DNA from: Oscillospiraceae bacterium
GTDB lineage: Bacteria; Bacillota; Clostridia; Oscillospirales; Acutalibacteraceae
Direction of reading: 5' to 3'
Assembly (NCBI GenBank): GCA_015066175.1
Contig: SVOW01000006.1
Location: forward strand, 84,012-148,011
DNA: 64,000 bases
The number at the start of each line of letters is the position of its first letter. Position 1 is the stretch's first letter. Position numbers and translations under genes: made by a program. The notes below the pieces were generated by a model. The model saw only the letters and a program-made list of their open reading frames with translations. It made no database searches and was not told the origin of the DNA. This document shows positions 25,804 through 34,585 of the stretch, one piece after another.

Positions 25804-26967
25804 TTGCAGAATAATTCCGATAACGGCAATCAATATAGTCAGCCTGAAAATCAGGCTCAGAACCAGCCGCAGAATCAGTATTATCAACAGCCGAATCAGT
25901 ATCAGCAGTATCCGCAATATCAACAGTACGGACAATATCCGCAATATGGTTACTGGCAATACCCGTATTATCAGAATCAATATCAACCATATAATTTCAA
26001 CGGCTATCAGTTTTTTGATAATAATTATTATCAGATTCAGAAAGCCAAAACTGCACTGAAAGGTCACAGCATCCGTATCGGCTTGTGTATTCTTGCCTTT
26101 CTTGCGTCGCCGTTTATTCTGAGTTTGTTTCTCGAACTTTTCAGTTTGTTTGATTTGTATGCACAAAGCACTGTTTTCCAATATTCAGTGGAATTGATTT
26201 ATTCCGTGCTTTTCCTTTTTCTTCCTTTCTTTCTCGTTTATTGTTTCAAAAACAAAGAAGAAAAAAAGGAAATAGCAAAAGGTTTTGATAAGCCGAAATC
26301 GCCTTTGCTTGCTGTTACATCAATCGGATTCGGTCTGATGCTTTGCTTCTGTGGTGATTACATTTCTTCATGGATTTCTGCTATATTCAGCTCTTTTGGC
26401 GTGACGCTTACTTCAACAAGCGAAGTTTCAATTCCTACATCAGGAATGCCCCTTTTCCTTTTCTTTGTTTCAACTGCGATAGCACCTGCAATAATTGAAG
26501 AGTTTGCTATGCGTGCCGTTGTTATGCAACCTTTGAGAAAATACGGCGACAGATTTGCTATCATCGTAACTGCAATTGTATTCGGTCTGATGCACAGAAA
26601 TGCTGTGCAGGGGATTTTCGCTTTCATCGCCGGTGTTGTATTCGGCTATATTTCAGTTGCCACAAAGTCAATCTGGACGGCGGTTATTGTTCATTCACTG
26701 AATAACGCGGTGTATGTTGTTTTTAATGTAGTGAACGAAATCAGTGCCGACTTTTTTGAAAAAGCATATCCGCTGTTTCTGATAGCAGTGTTTGTAATAG
26801 GAATTATCTGCGCTGTTCCCTTTATTTTAAGCAGCAAAAGGGAAAAACTTTCAAAAGCATCACTTATTCCTGATGCAGGGCAGAAAACCAAGGCATTCTT
26901 CCTTACAATACCGATGGTGATTTCTGTAATATGGATGCTTATTTACACACTGCTTGTGCAGATATGA
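25804..26967 (+). CDS. CPBP intramembrane metalloprotease with Gln/Tyr-rich N-terminal tail
   Basis: A 387-residue membrane protein of the CPBP (CAAX prenyl endopeptidase/bacteriocin-processing) family. Catalytic-site motifs are visible: E232-E233 and R237 in IIEEFAMRAVV, the first His in FGLMHRN and a further His in VIVHSLNNAVYVV. Residues 1-80 are very different, consisting of Asn, Gln, Tyr and Pro repeats (QYQQYPQYQQYGQYPQYG). This tail is cytoplasmic and likely disordered. TTG at 25804 has a strong AAAAGGAGGGG site. Its stop overlaps the tadA start (ATGA), so the two are translationally coupled. Substrate unknown. Confidence 0.83.
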   Translation: MQNNSDNGNQYSQPENQAQNQPQNQYYQQPNQYQQYPQYQQYGQYPQYGYWQYPYYQNQYQPYNFNGYQFFDNNYYQIQKAKTALKGHSIRIGLCILAFLASPFILSLFLELFSLFDLYAQSTVFQYSVELIYSVLFLFLPFFLVYCFKNKEEKKEIAKGFDKPKSPLLAVTSIGFGLMLCFCGDYISSWISAIFSSFGVTLTSTSEVSIPTSGMPLFLFFVSTAIAPAIIEEFAMRAVVMQPLRKYGDRFAIIVTAIVFGLMHRNAVQGIFAFIAGVVFGYISVATKSIWTAVIVHSLNNAVYVVFNVVNEISADFFEKAYPLFLIAVFVIGIICAVPFILSSKREKLSKASLIPDAGQKTKAFFLTIPMVISVIWMLIYTLLVQI

Positions 26968-27419
26968 TAGACCATATTTTTTATATGCAAGAGGCATTGA
27001 AGCTTGCTTCTTTAGCTGCTGAAGAAGGCGAAGTGCCTGTTGGTGCAGTGGTTGTTTGCGATGGCGAAATTGTAGGCCGCGGCAGAAACCGCAGAGAAAA
27101 AGATAAAAACGCTCTTGCTCATGCGGAAATCGAAGCGATAAACGAAGCGTGCCGAAACCTTGGCGGGTGGAGATTATGGAAATGCGACCTTTATGTTACA
27201 TTGGAGCCTTGTCCTATGTGCACAGGTGCAATTATAAACTCCCGAATTAAAACGCTTGTTTACGGTGCAGACGATTTAAAAGCAGGCTCTTGCGGAAGTG
27301 TTGTTAATCTTTTTGATTTTCCGTATAACCATAAGCCTGAAGTTATACATGGAATTATGAAAGATGAATGTGCTGAAAAATTAACCTTTTTTTTCAAAAA
27401 TTTAAGAAATAAGAAATAA
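26964..27419 (+). CDS. tadA: tRNA-specific adenosine-34 deaminase
   Basis: TadA converts A34 to inosine in tRNA-Arg so that one tRNA reads several codons. The 151-residue protein has the zinc site H53-A-E55 (HAEIEAINEA) and PCPMC with C83 and C86. The catalytic Glu is E55. GEVPVGAVVV and GSVVNLFDFP are typical of TadA. ATG 26964 overlaps the CPBP stop; the longer open frame upstream lies inside the CPBP gene. The ribosome site is weak, consistent with coupled translation. Confidence 0.94.
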   Translation: MIDHIFYMQEALKLASLAAEEGEVPVGAVVVCDGEIVGRGRNRREKDKNALAHAEIEAINEACRNLGGWRLWKCDLYVTLEPCPMCTGAIINSRIKTLVYGADDLKAGSCGSVVNLFDFPYNHKPEVIHGIMKDECAEKLTFFFKNLRNKK

Positions 27420-27472
27420 TTTCCACTTATAATGGAAATAATATAAAAAAATAAAACAGGAGGTCTTTTACA

Positions 27473-28015
27473 ATGAAAGAACTTAAAGGAACAAGAACAG
27501 AAGCCAACCTTATGGCTGCATTTGCCGGTGAATCACAGGCAAGAAACAAATACACTTACTATGCAAGTAAGGCAAAGAAAGACGGCTACGAACAGATCGC
27601 AGCACTTTTCCTTGAAACTGCTGAAAATGAAAAAGAACACGCAAAAATCTGGTTCAAACTTCTTCATGGCGGTGCAGTGCCCTCTACAATGGAAAATCTT
27701 GAAGATGCTGCTGCAGGCGAAAACTATGAATGGACAGATATGTATGCAGGCTTCGCAAAGGAAGCAAAAGAAGAAGGCTTTGACGACATTGCTGCTCTCT
27801 TTGAAATGGTAGCAAAAATCGAAAAAGAACACGAAGAACGTTACCTTAAACTTCTTGCAAACATCAAAGAAGGCGTTGTATTCTCAAAAGATGGCGATGC
27901 AATCTGGAAATGCCGTAACTGCGGACACATCGTTGTCGGCAAAGCAGCTCCCGAACTTTGCCCTGTTTGTGCTCATCCCAAAGCATATTTCGAAATCAAA
28001 GCAGAAAATTATTAA
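27473..28015 (+). CDS. rbr: Rubrerythrin
   Basis: Rubrerythrin reduces hydrogen peroxide in anaerobes with a diiron centre and electrons from rubredoxin-type iron. The 180-residue protein has the ferritin-like four-helix domain with the EX(n)EXXH pairs ([47 protein letters not shown]) and a C-terminal rubredoxin-like domain with C147, C150, C163 and C166 (CRNCGH and CPVC). Its own AGGAGG site is strong. A terminator follows. It supports an anaerobic life style. Confidence 0.96.
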   Translation: MKELKGTRTEANLMAAFAGESQARNKYTYYASKAKKDGYEQIAALFLETAENEKEHAKIWFKLLHGGAVPSTMENLEDAAAGENYEWTDMYAGFAKEAKEEGFDDIAALFEMVAKIEKEHEERYLKLLANIKEGVVFSKDGDAIWKCRNCGHIVVGKAAPELCPVCAHPKAYFEIKAENY

Positions 28016-28026
28016 TCAAAACCAAA

Positions 28027-28068
28027 AAATCTCCGATGTGTTTTCTGGAAATACATCGGGGATTTTTA
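28027..28068 (+). terminator. Terminator after rubrerythrin
   Basis: Stem of about 12 bp (AAATCTCCGATGT with ACATCGGGGATTT, one G-T or G bulge), followed by T-rich sequence. Confidence 0.78.
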
Positions 28069-28171
28069 TTTTAATATAATTCAAAATTAATTGACAAAAC
28101 TATGGAAAATTCGTATATATTTGTGGTATAATAAAGTTTAGGATTTTAATTATCAAAGCGAGGTATTCAGA

Positions 28172-29458
28172 ATGATTGAAAATATCGAAAAAATTGAAAT
28201 CGCAAATGGCGTCAGAGCTTGTTTTTTTAAAGCGGACCATTTCAAAACAAATATAATGAGTGTTCATATTGTTTTACCTCTTGAAAGTGATATGGAAGCA
28301 AATTCACTTCTTTGTTATATGTTGAGAAGAAGAAATGCAAAATATCCATCTATGACTCAGCTTAACAAACGCCTTGCAGAGCTTTACGGTGCTTCTCTTG
28401 CCTGCGGAGTTTCAAAGCATGGCGATAATCACGATATATGTTTCAGAATTGTTTCTGTAAGCGACAGATTTGCTCTGTCAGGCGAAGCGATTTCAAAGGA
28501 CTGCACAGAGCTTCTTCTTGATGTTTTGTTTGAACCCAAACTTGAAAACGGAAATTTCTGTCAGGAAGATATTGAACTTGAAAAAAGACTTCTTCTTGAA
28601 AAAATTGACAGCGAATTCAGCGAAAAAAGAATTTACGCCAAGGACAGACTTATTGAAGAAATGTTTAAAGGTAAAAAATACGGTCTTGGCAGATTCGGCA
28701 ATCGTGACGAAATCAGAAATATCACAAACGAACGTCTTATAAAAGCATGGAAAGCTTATCTTGAAAATGCAGTAATTCAATTTAACTTTGTAGGCGAAAA
28801 CGATGAAAAAATCGTATCGCTTCTTAAAGAAAAATTTGCATCTATCGACAGAAGCAATGTAATAAGAACAGTAACTGAATTTGAGCCTGTTGCAGAAAAA
28901 TCGAAAAAAGTTGATGAAAAGCTTGCGGTTAAGCAGGGTAAGCTTGTAATGGGCTTCAGAGCAGGCACTGAAAACGCAGAAGATAATTTCTTTACAACAC
29001 GCGTTATGATTGATATGTTCGGTGGCGGACCTTATTCAAAACTTTTCACAAATGTGCGAGAAAAAATGAGCCTCTGCTACTACTGCTCTGCAAGATTTGT
29101 AAGAGATAAAGGCATTGTAATTGTGCAAAGCGGCATCGAAGACGAAAACGAAAAGAAAGCAACAGATGCAATTTTAGCAGAACTTGAAAATATGAAAAAA
29201 GGCAATTTTACAGAAGAAGAAATTGAAAATTCAAAGAAAGGCCTTACAGATGCTTACCTTTCTGTAGGCGACACACCGGAAAGCATTGATGCGTGGATCG
29301 GTGCAAGAACTCTCGAAGACGAAATTGATTTACCACAGGATTTTGCAGAAAAAATCAAAACTGTTACTGCAGAAGATATCCGACTTGCTGCAGAGAAAGT
29401 AACACTCGATACAATCTATATGCTTTCGGGAAACGGCGAAAACGAGGAGGAAGAATAA
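28172..29458 (+). CDS. ymfF: M16-family YmfF-like protein, inactive subunit
   Basis: A 428-residue member of the pitrilysin (M16) family. It has no HxxEH zinc motif at the expected place, and the region reads LCYMLRRRNAKYPSMTQLN, so it is the non-catalytic partner of the downstream YmfH. The C-terminal M16 half (FGGGPYSKLFTNVREKMSLCYYC) is typical. In Bacillus, YmfF and YmfH accompany elongation-factor-P modification and the ymf locus; the role is not proven here. GAGG precedes the ATG. Stop and next start overlap (TAATG). Confidence 0.85.
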   Translation: MIENIEKIEIANGVRACFFKADHFKTNIMSVHIVLPLESDMEANSLLCYMLRRRNAKYPSMTQLNKRLAELYGASLACGVSKHGDNHDICFRIVSVSDRFALSGEAISKDCTELLLDVLFEPKLENGNFCQEDIELEKRLLLEKIDSEFSEKRIYAKDRLIEEMFKGKKYGLGRFGNRDEIRNITNERLIKAWKAYLENAVIQFNFVGENDEKIVSLLKEKFASIDRSNVIRTVTEFEPVAEKSKKVDEKLAVKQGKLVMGFRAGTENAEDNFFTTRVMIDMFGGGPYSKLFTNVREKMSLCYYCSARFVRDKGIVIVQSGIEDENEKKATDAILAELENMKKGNFTEEEIENSKKGLTDAYLSVGDTPESIDAWIGARTLEDEIDLPQDFAEKIKTVTAEDIRLAAEKVTLDTIYMLSGNGENEEEE

Positions 29459-30732
29459 TGGAAATCAAAGAAATAAAAAACGACCTTCTTGGCGAAAAGT
29501 ATTATAAAATCAACCACACATCAGGCCTTGATATTTATGTTTTTCCTAAAGAAAATTATTCAACTTCATATGCGGTTTTCGGCACAAAATATGGCTCAAT
29601 AGACACCGTTTTCAGGAAAAAGAGTGATGAAAATTTCACCGAAATTCCTGAGGGAATAGCTCACTTCCTTGAGCATAAGCTTTTTGAATCAGAAGAGCTT
29701 GATGCTTTTGAACGCTTTGCAAAAACAGGTGCATCAGCAAATGCATACACTTCTTTTGATAAAACCTGCTACCTTTTCTCATGCTCAGGCAATTTCAAAG
29801 AAAACCTCGATATTCTCCTTGATTTCGTAAGACATCCTTATTTCACTCAGCAGACCGTTGAAAAAGAGCAGGGCATTATCGGTCAGGAAATCAGAATGTA
29901 CAGAGATGTGCCTGATTGGAGAGTGCTTTTTAATCTCCTTTGTGCAATGTATAAAAATCATCCTGTGAGAATTGATATTGCAGGCACTGAAGAATCAATT
30001 TTCCATATTACTGCAGATTTGCTTTATAAATGTTATGAAACTTTCTATAACCTTAACAATATGGCTCTTGCAGTTGCAGGTAATATAACTGTGGAAGAAG
30101 TTATTGAATCAGCTGACAGACTTCTTACACAAGACGAAGATATTGAAATTGAAAGAAAATTCTTTGCAGAAGAAAAAGAAGTTGTGGAAAGTTATGTTGA
30201 AGAAAAACTTTCTGTTGCTTCACCTATCTTCTCTCTCGGCTTCAAAGAAACATGGCCTACTCCTGAAAGGACTCTGAAAGAAGAGCTTCTCGGCAATATT
30301 ATTCTTGAAGCAATTGCAGGCAATACATCTGATTTGTATAAGGACCTGATTGATAAAGAACTTATCAATCCCACTTTCTCAACCGAGTATTTCACAGGCT
30401 ACGGCTACAGCTCAATGATTTTCTCAGGTGAATCACGCAACCCCGAAGAAACCTCTGCAATTATCAAAGAAAAAATCAGAGAAATCAAAAAGCATGGCAT
30501 TGATAAAGAAGATTTTGAACGTGCAAAGAAAAAACTTTACGGCAGAGAAATTATGTCATATAACGATGTGGATGAACTTGCAAATAATCTTATTGCAGCA
30601 GCGTTTATGAACGAAGGCTTATTTGATGAGTTTGAAACACTTCGTGTGCTTACCTGCGAAGAAGCAAACGAGTTTCTTGAAAAAATTCTTGATGAAGAAT
30701 ATTCTGCTTTGTCAGTTATTCTTCCGGCGTGA
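29458..30732 (+). CDS. ymfH: M16-family zinc peptidase YmfH
   Basis: A 424-residue catalytic M16 peptidase. The inverted zinc motif is intact: H69-F-L-E72-H73 in EGIAHFLEHKLFES, with a downstream Glu in the EKEQGIIGQEIRMYRD region as the third ligand. The C-terminal inactive half follows (NIILEAIAGNTSDLYKDLID). It forms a pair with YmfF, as in Bacillus. Its stop overlaps the putative start area of lgt, indicating an operon. Confidence 0.89.
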   Translation: MEIKEIKNDLLGEKYYKINHTSGLDIYVFPKENYSTSYAVFGTKYGSIDTVFRKKSDENFTEIPEGIAHFLEHKLFESEELDAFERFAKTGASANAYTSFDKTCYLFSCSGNFKENLDILLDFVRHPYFTQQTVEKEQGIIGQEIRMYRDVPDWRVLFNLLCAMYKNHPVRIDIAGTEESIFHITADLLYKCYETFYNLNNMALAVAGNITVEEVIESADRLLTQDEDIEIERKFFAEEKEVVESYVEEKLSVASPIFSLGFKETWPTPERTLKEELLGNIILEAIAGNTSDLYKDLIDKELINPTFSTEYFTGYGYSSMIFSGESRNPEETSAIIKEKIREIKKHGIDKEDFERAKKKLYGREIMSYNDVDELANNLIAAAFMNEGLFDEFETLRVLTCEEANEFLEKILDEEYSALSVILPA

Positions 30733-30752
30733 AAGGTGGTTTGATTTTCAAC

Positions 30753-31763
30753 ATGGGCGATTATACAATAGTTTATTTTAAAGGAATTACAAGGGGCTTT
30801 GAAATTCCCTCTGTGCTTGCAGAATTCACCCTGCCTTTATTTGGCCAGGTATCAATCAAATTTTACGGTGCAATAATTGCATTCGGTTTTCTTCTTGCTG
30901 TGCTTTTCGGCGGAAGATATGCTTACAAATGGAAAATGAGCATCGATAAAATGCTCGATGTGCTTATTTACGGCACAATCGGCGGCATTCTCGGTGCAAG
31001 GCTTTATTACGTTGCTTTTGAGTGGGACTATTATTCACAGAATTTAGACAAAATTTTCCAGATATGGAATGGTGGTCTTGCAATTTACGGCGGAATTATC
31101 GGCGGTATTCTGGCAGCGTATATCACGTGCAGAATAAACAAACTGAATTTCTATAATCTCCTTGACCTTGTGGGACCCAGCCTTCTTATAGGACAAGGCA
31201 TAGGCAGATGGGGCAATTTTATGAATCAGGAAGCTTTCGGCACAAACACTGACCTTCCCTGGGGCATGAAAAGTGCCAAAACAACGGACTACATATTGTC
31301 CAACTTTGATACTTTCAGCGAAAAAGGCATAACGATGGACCCTTACGGATATGTTCATCCCACCTTTTTGTATGAATCACTGTGGTGTCTTATCGGCTTT
31401 GCAATTCTTTATCTTATTATGAGAAAATTCCGCAAATTCAGCGGTCAGATTTTTCTTTGCTACGGCGTATGGTATGGCATCGGCAGAACAATATTTGAGG
31501 GATTAAGAACAGACAGCCTTTATATCGGCAACACAACAATCAGAGTTTCACAGGCTCTTTCTATGGCAATCGTGCTTGTGGCAGGCTCGCTTCTTTTTAT
31601 CTTCCTGAGAAAATATATCAAAAATCCCAAGCCTATTGAAGGCGTTGATTTCTTCCCTGCATCCCAAAAAGATGCTGAAGAAGAAACCGATGACGAAGAA
31701 ATAACAGAGAAAGCTGAAAAAGAAACAGAAAAAGATAATAAAACTGAAAAAAGCGAGGAGTAA
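30753..31763 (+). CDS. lgt: Prolipoprotein diacylglyceryl transferase
   Basis: Lgt adds diacylglycerol to the lipobox cysteine, the first step of lipoprotein maturation. The 336-residue protein has about seven membrane segments and the Lgt signature GQGIGRWGNFMNQEAFG (the conserved Arg and Asn). YGGIIGGILAAYI and GLAIYGG also fit. The start is uncertain: the open frame begins at 30729, but AAAGGTGG (30732-30739) favours ATG 30753. A charged tail of about 40 residues (EEETDDEEITEKAEKE) is an extension seen in several clostridial Lgt proteins. Many lipoproteins in this window would be its substrates. Confidence 0.93.
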   Translation: MGDYTIVYFKGITRGFEIPSVLAEFTLPLFGQVSIKFYGAIIAFGFLLAVLFGGRYAYKWKMSIDKMLDVLIYGTIGGILGARLYYVAFEWDYYSQNLDKIFQIWNGGLAIYGGIIGGILAAYITCRINKLNFYNLLDLVGPSLLIGQGIGRWGNFMNQEAFGTNTDLPWGMKSAKTTDYILSNFDTFSEKGITMDPYGYVHPTFLYESLWCLIGFAILYLIMRKFRKFSGQIFLCYGVWYGIGRTIFEGLRTDSLYIGNTTIRVSQALSMAIVLVAGSLLFIFLRKYIKNPKPIEGVDFFPASQKDAEEETDDEEITEKAEKETEKDNKTEKSEE

Positions 31764-31766
31764 ATT

Positions 31767-32615
31767 ATGGCAGTTATAATGGATGGGAAAGCTTTGTCAA
31801 TAAAGCTTAAAAATGCTCTTAAAAATGAAGTTGATGAACTTAAAAACAGTGGTGTCAATCCTTGCCTCGCAGTTATAATTGTAGGTAACAATCCTGCTTC
31901 AAAGATTTATGTGAACAACAAGAAAAAATCTTGTGAAGAACTTGGCATAAAATCTCTTGAATATGCTTTGCCTGAAGAAACAACGGAAGAAGAACTTCTT
32001 GGAATTATAGATGAACTCAATAAAAACGAAGAAGTAGACGGCATTCTCTGCCAGCTTCCTTTACCCTCACACATCTGCGAAAAAAATGTTATCAACGCAA
32101 TTTCTCCCGAAAAAGATGTGGATGCATTCCACCCTGAAAACGTAGGTCACATTATGATAGGCGACTACACATTCCTTCCCTGCACACCTGCAGGCGTTAT
32201 GGAAATTCTCAAGGAATACGAAATCGACGTTGCAGGCAAAAACTGCGTTGTTGTGGGCAGAAGTAACATCGTAGGCAAACCTATGACAATGCTTCTTCTT
32301 AAAGAAAACGCAACAGTAACCGTATGCCATTCAAGAACACAGGACCTCGCATCTTTCACAAAACAGGCAGATGTGCTTGTAAGTGCAGTTGGTAAACCGA
32401 ATCTTATCACTGCTGATATGGTGAAAGAAAATGCAGTTGTAATTGATGTTGCAATCAACCGCCTTGACAGCGGAAAGCTTTGCGGTGACGTTGATTTTGA
32501 AAACGTAAAAGAGAAAGCATCTTTCATCACTCCCGTGCCCGGCGGTGTAGGACCGATGACTATTGCAACACTTATGAAAAATACTGTAACATCAGCAAAG
32601 AAAAAAGTTAAATAA
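31767..32615 (+). CDS. folD: Bifunctional methylenetetrahydrofolate dehydrogenase/cyclohydrolase
   Basis: FolD interconverts 5,10-methylene- and 10-formyl-THF with NADP+. The 282-residue protein shows KIYVNNKKKSCEELGI (active-site Lys), GILCQLPLPSHI, DVDAFHPENVGH, FLPCTPAGV and VVGRSNIVGKPM, and the end TPVPGGVGPMTIATLMKNT. Length is typical. It starts 3 bases after lgt and ends the ymfF-ymfH-lgt-folD group. Confidence 0.96.
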   Translation: MAVIMDGKALSIKLKNALKNEVDELKNSGVNPCLAVIIVGNNPASKIYVNNKKKSCEELGIKSLEYALPEETTEEELLGIIDELNKNEEVDGILCQLPLPSHICEKNVINAISPEKDVDAFHPENVGHIMIGDYTFLPCTPAGVMEILKEYEIDVAGKNCVVVGRSNIVGKPMTMLLLKENATVTVCHSRTQDLASFTKQADVLVSAVGKPNLITADMVKENAVVIDVAINRLDSGKLCGDVDFENVKEKASFITPVPGGVGPMTIATLMKNTVTSAKKKVK

Positions 32616-32629
32616 ACTTAAGAAAATGC

Positions 32630-32658
32630 TTGACAAGCTTGCATTACAGTGCTATAAT
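32630..32658 (+). promoter_or_regulatory. Strong promoter of the rplU operon
   Basis: Consensus TTGACA (32630-32635) and TATAAT (32653-32658) separated by 17 bases, just after folD. Confidence 0.88.
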
Positions 32659-32664
32659 GTTTAA

Positions 32665-32740
32665 GCCGCATACCTCGGGTTCCCAAAGTTGGTGCGCCAA
32701 CACCCGCAGTTTACCGTAACTGGAAGAGGGTAGCGAGACT
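32665..32740 (+). ncRNA. L21 ribosomal protein leader
   Basis: A structured leader between promoter and rplU. An outer stem TACCTC with GAGGGTA (32671-32676 and 32725-32731) closes two hairpins: GTTGG/CCAAC around a GCG-type loop, and CAGTT/AACTG. Sequence and fold match the Firmicutes L21 leader as I remember it (AACACCCGCAGTTTACC). It is thought to bind L21 and repress the operon by feedback. Confidence 0.88.
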
Positions 32741-32765
32741 ATTATGAAAGAGGTTGAAGAAACCA

Positions 32766-33077
32766 ATGTACGCAATTATCGTAACCGGCGGAAAGCAGTA
32801 CAAGGTAGAAGCAGGCGACACTCTCTACATTGAAAAGCTCGACGTTGAAGCAGACTCCGAGATTACCTTTGATAAGGTTATCGCAGTAGGAAAAGAAGAT
32901 GGCATTGTTGTTGGTGCTCCTTATATTGACGGTGCAACAGTTACAGCTAAAGCTATCAAAAACGGCAAAGCAAAGAAAGTGGTAGTTTTCACTTACAAGT
33001 CAAAGAAAAACGAGAAGAGAAAGAAAGGCCACAGACAGCCCTATACAAAGGTTGAAATTGCAGCCATCAACGCATAA
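32766..33077 (+). CDS. rplU: 50S ribosomal protein L21
   Basis: The 103-residue L21 starts [18 protein letters not shown] and ends in the basic [19 protein letters not shown] region that contacts 23S rRNA. ATG 32766 follows AAAGAGG by 12 bases; an in-frame TTG at 32754 would add four residues and is unlikely because L21 starts with MYA. It heads the rplU-prp-rpmA operon. Confidence 0.97.
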   Translation: MYAIIVTGGKQYKVEAGDTLYIEKLDVEADSEITFDKVIAVGKEDGIVVGAPYIDGATVTAKAIKNGKAKKVVVFTYKSKKNEKRKKGHRQPYTKVEIAAINA

Positions 33078-33083
33078 TCTTAA

Positions 33084-33410
33084 ATGATTACCGTTAAATT
33101 TTTTACCGAACGCGGAAAACTTCAGGGCTTCGAAGTCAAAGGTCATTCAGGGCTTGCCGAAAGAGGTAACGACATTCTGTGTGCCGCAGTTTCATCTGCT
33201 TGTTACATGACAGTCAATACTTTAACTGAAGTGTTAAAGTCTGATGTGGATGTAAAAGTGAATGAAGACGGATACATGAAAGCAGTTGTTGCAAACGGAA
33301 CTTCAGAAGCGGAAAATCTTCTTAAAGGTTTTCAGATTCATATTAACGCGTTGGCGAAGGATTATCAGAAAAATCTCAAAGTAATTTATGGAGGTGCAGA
33401 CAATGCTTAA
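33084..33410 (+). CDS. prp: Ribosomal-processing cysteine protease Prp
   Basis: Prp removes the N-terminal extension of L27 in Firmicutes. The 108-residue protein shows the catalytic His in [14 protein letters not shown] and the Cys in [13 protein letters not shown]. Its location between rplU and rpmA is diagnostic. The stop overlaps the rpmA start, so the two are translationally coupled. L27 in the next gene carries the matching cleavable leader. Confidence 0.94.
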   Translation: MITVKFFTERGKLQGFEVKGHSGLAERGNDILCAAVSSACYMTVNTLTEVLKSDVDVKVNEDGYMKAVVANGTSEAENLLKGFQIHINALAKDYQKNLKVIYGGADNA

Positions 33411-33684
33411 AATTAACATTCAGTTATTTGCTCATAAAAAAGGTATGGGTTCAACACGTAACGGCCGTGACTCAGAATCAAAAAGACTCGGCGTTAAAAG
33501 AGCTGACGGACAGTTCGTTCTTGCAGGTAACATCCTTGTAAGACAGCGTGGTACACACATCCATCCCGGCACAAACGTAGGTAAAGGTAAAGACGATACA
33601 CTCTTTGCTCTTACAGACGGTGTTGTAAGATTTGAAAGAGTAGGCAAAGACCGTAAAAAGGTTAGCATCTACGCAGAGCAGTAA
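33403..33684 (+). CDS. rpmA: 50S ribosomal protein L27 with Prp-cleavable leader
   Basis: The 93-residue L27 begins [18 protein letters not shown]. The first residues form the Prp recognition leader (INIQLFA), removed before the mature KKG terminus reaches the peptidyl transferase centre. The body [17 protein letters not shown] is typical. ATG 33403 has GGAGGTG upstream inside the prp gene. It ends the rplU operon. Confidence 0.97.
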   Translation: MLKINIQLFAHKKGMGSTRNGRDSESKRLGVKRADGQFVLAGNILVRQRGTHIHPGTNVGKGKDDTLFALTDGVVRFERVGKDRKKVSIYAEQ

Positions 33685-33700
33685 TTTTAATTACAAGCAG

Positions 33701-33730
33701 AAAGCCACAGTGGAAACTGTGGCTTTTTTA
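33701..33730 (+). terminator. Terminator of the rplU operon
   Basis: AAAGCCACAG pairs with CTGTGGCTTT around a short loop, then a T run. Perfect 10-bp stem. Confidence 0.88.
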
Positions 33731-33828
33731 TTTTATCAAAACCTAAGTAACACCTTTTCAGTTTCTCCATATAATGGAATGTAAGGTGAGATGCAAATCT
33801 TACCTCAAACTGAAAGGAGGAAATTTGA

Positions 33829-33987
33829 ATGTGTAACTCATTATTCGGCGGTAACAACTGGTGGATTATCATCCTTATTCTCATTCTCTTCTGCGGCGAT
33901 AACAACTCTTGCGGCTGCACAAACACTTGTGGTTGCGTAAGAGAAACATCATGCGGTTGCTCAAACTCTTGCGGCTGCGGTTGCTAA
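33829..33987 (+). CDS. Unrecognised 52-residue cysteine-rich membrane peptide
   Basis: A short gene with a strong AAAGGAGG site. The peptide opens MCNSLFGGNNWW, continues with a hydrophobic stretch of Ile and Leu (IIILILILF, one short membrane helix), and ends in about 28 residues with eleven cysteines, many in CGC triplets (SCGCTNTCGC, SCGCSNSCGCGC). Such a tail could bind metal or form disulfides. A TATAAT at 33770 suggests its own promoter, and a terminator follows. It is not homologous to any characterised family I know; small glycine/cysteine proteins with a similar N-terminus occur in Clostridia. An opposite-strand frame here is judged a shadow. Confidence 0.72.
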   Translation: MCNSLFGGNNWWIIILILILFCGDNNSCGCTNTCGCVRETSCGCSNSCGCGC

Positions 33988-34003
33988 GTAAGTTTCACAG
34001 CAT

Positions 34004-34042
34004 AAAAAAAGTCCCTTGCGGTAAATCCGTAAGGGATTTTTT
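34004..34042 (+). terminator. Terminator after the cysteine-rich peptide gene
   Basis: About 14-bp stem, GTCCCTTGCGG with CCGTAAGGGAT, followed by TTTTTT and preceded by A7. Confidence 0.87.
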
Positions 34043-34063
34043 AAATCAATAAATTATAATTTT

Positions 34064-34132
34064 CAACGAAAAATCCCCTCTGTCATTTCCATACGAAAAT
34101 GACATCTACCCTTGCATTTTCAAGGGGAGCAT
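34064..34132. repeat. MITE-like repeat, copy 1
   Basis: Begins CAACGAAAAATCCCCTC and ends CCTTGCATTTTCAAGGGGAG, including a palindromic CATTTTCA core and a terminal CCCTTG/CAAGGG hairpin. A second copy lies between pgk and tpiA. Confidence 0.72.
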
Positions 34133-34186
34133 GTAGCCGTAATATGCATATAAATTATAATTTACCGCGGTATTAAAATCAGCATC

Positions 34187-34213
34187 GTAGGGGCGGATGC
34201 CCACATCCGCCCG
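34187..34213. repeat. GC-rich palindrome, GGCGGATG stem
   Basis: GTAGGG, then stem GGCGGATG with CATCCGCC around CCCA. One member of the palindrome family discussed in the findings. Confidence 0.75.
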
Positions 34214-34233
34214 AATAAATTCACACAAAAACT

Positions 34234-34263
34234 GACGGGTCGATGTAGGCATCGACCCCTACA
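34234..34263. repeat. GC-rich palindrome, GGTCGATG stem
   Basis: GGGTCGATG with CATCGACCC, loop TAGG, then CTAC; this is the same frame as its neighbour in inverted orientation, with a different stem. Confidence 0.75.
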
Positions 34264-34483
34264 ATGTTAAAACTAATTGCCGGTTGAATTTATAATTTTA
34301 TTATGGGTAATGCATTAATTGATTATCGTAATACTCATATCAGTGATAGTGGAAAAACTAACTATGGGTAATACACTGACAAATTATTATAAATCTCACA
34401 TCAGTGATAGTTGAAAAAATCAGTGATAATTGAAAAACTAACTATGGGCAATACACTGATAAATTATTATAAATCTCACATCA

Positions 34484-34553
34484 GGGACGGGTCTCCCGTC
34501 CCGCCATGAACTATGATGAAATTTCGCGGGAGCCGAAACGGCTCCCCTACGTT
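34484..34553. repeat. Composite of two GC palindromes
   Basis: GGGACGGG/CCCGTCCC (34484-34502) followed by GGGAGCCG/CGGCTCCC (34528-34546) and CTACG, linked by an ATGAA-rich spacer. The same two-palindrome composite recurs at 63874-63943 with changed stem bases. Confidence 0.75.
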
Positions 34554-34585
34554 GTTGCCGTTGGTTTTATATATTATTTTTACAA

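Noticed and set aside
33687..33926. Minus-strand frame of 79 residues over the cysteine-rich peptide gene
   Set aside because: The plus-strand frame has a strong ribosome site and a coherent membrane-plus-cysteine design; the opposite frame crosses the rpmA terminator.
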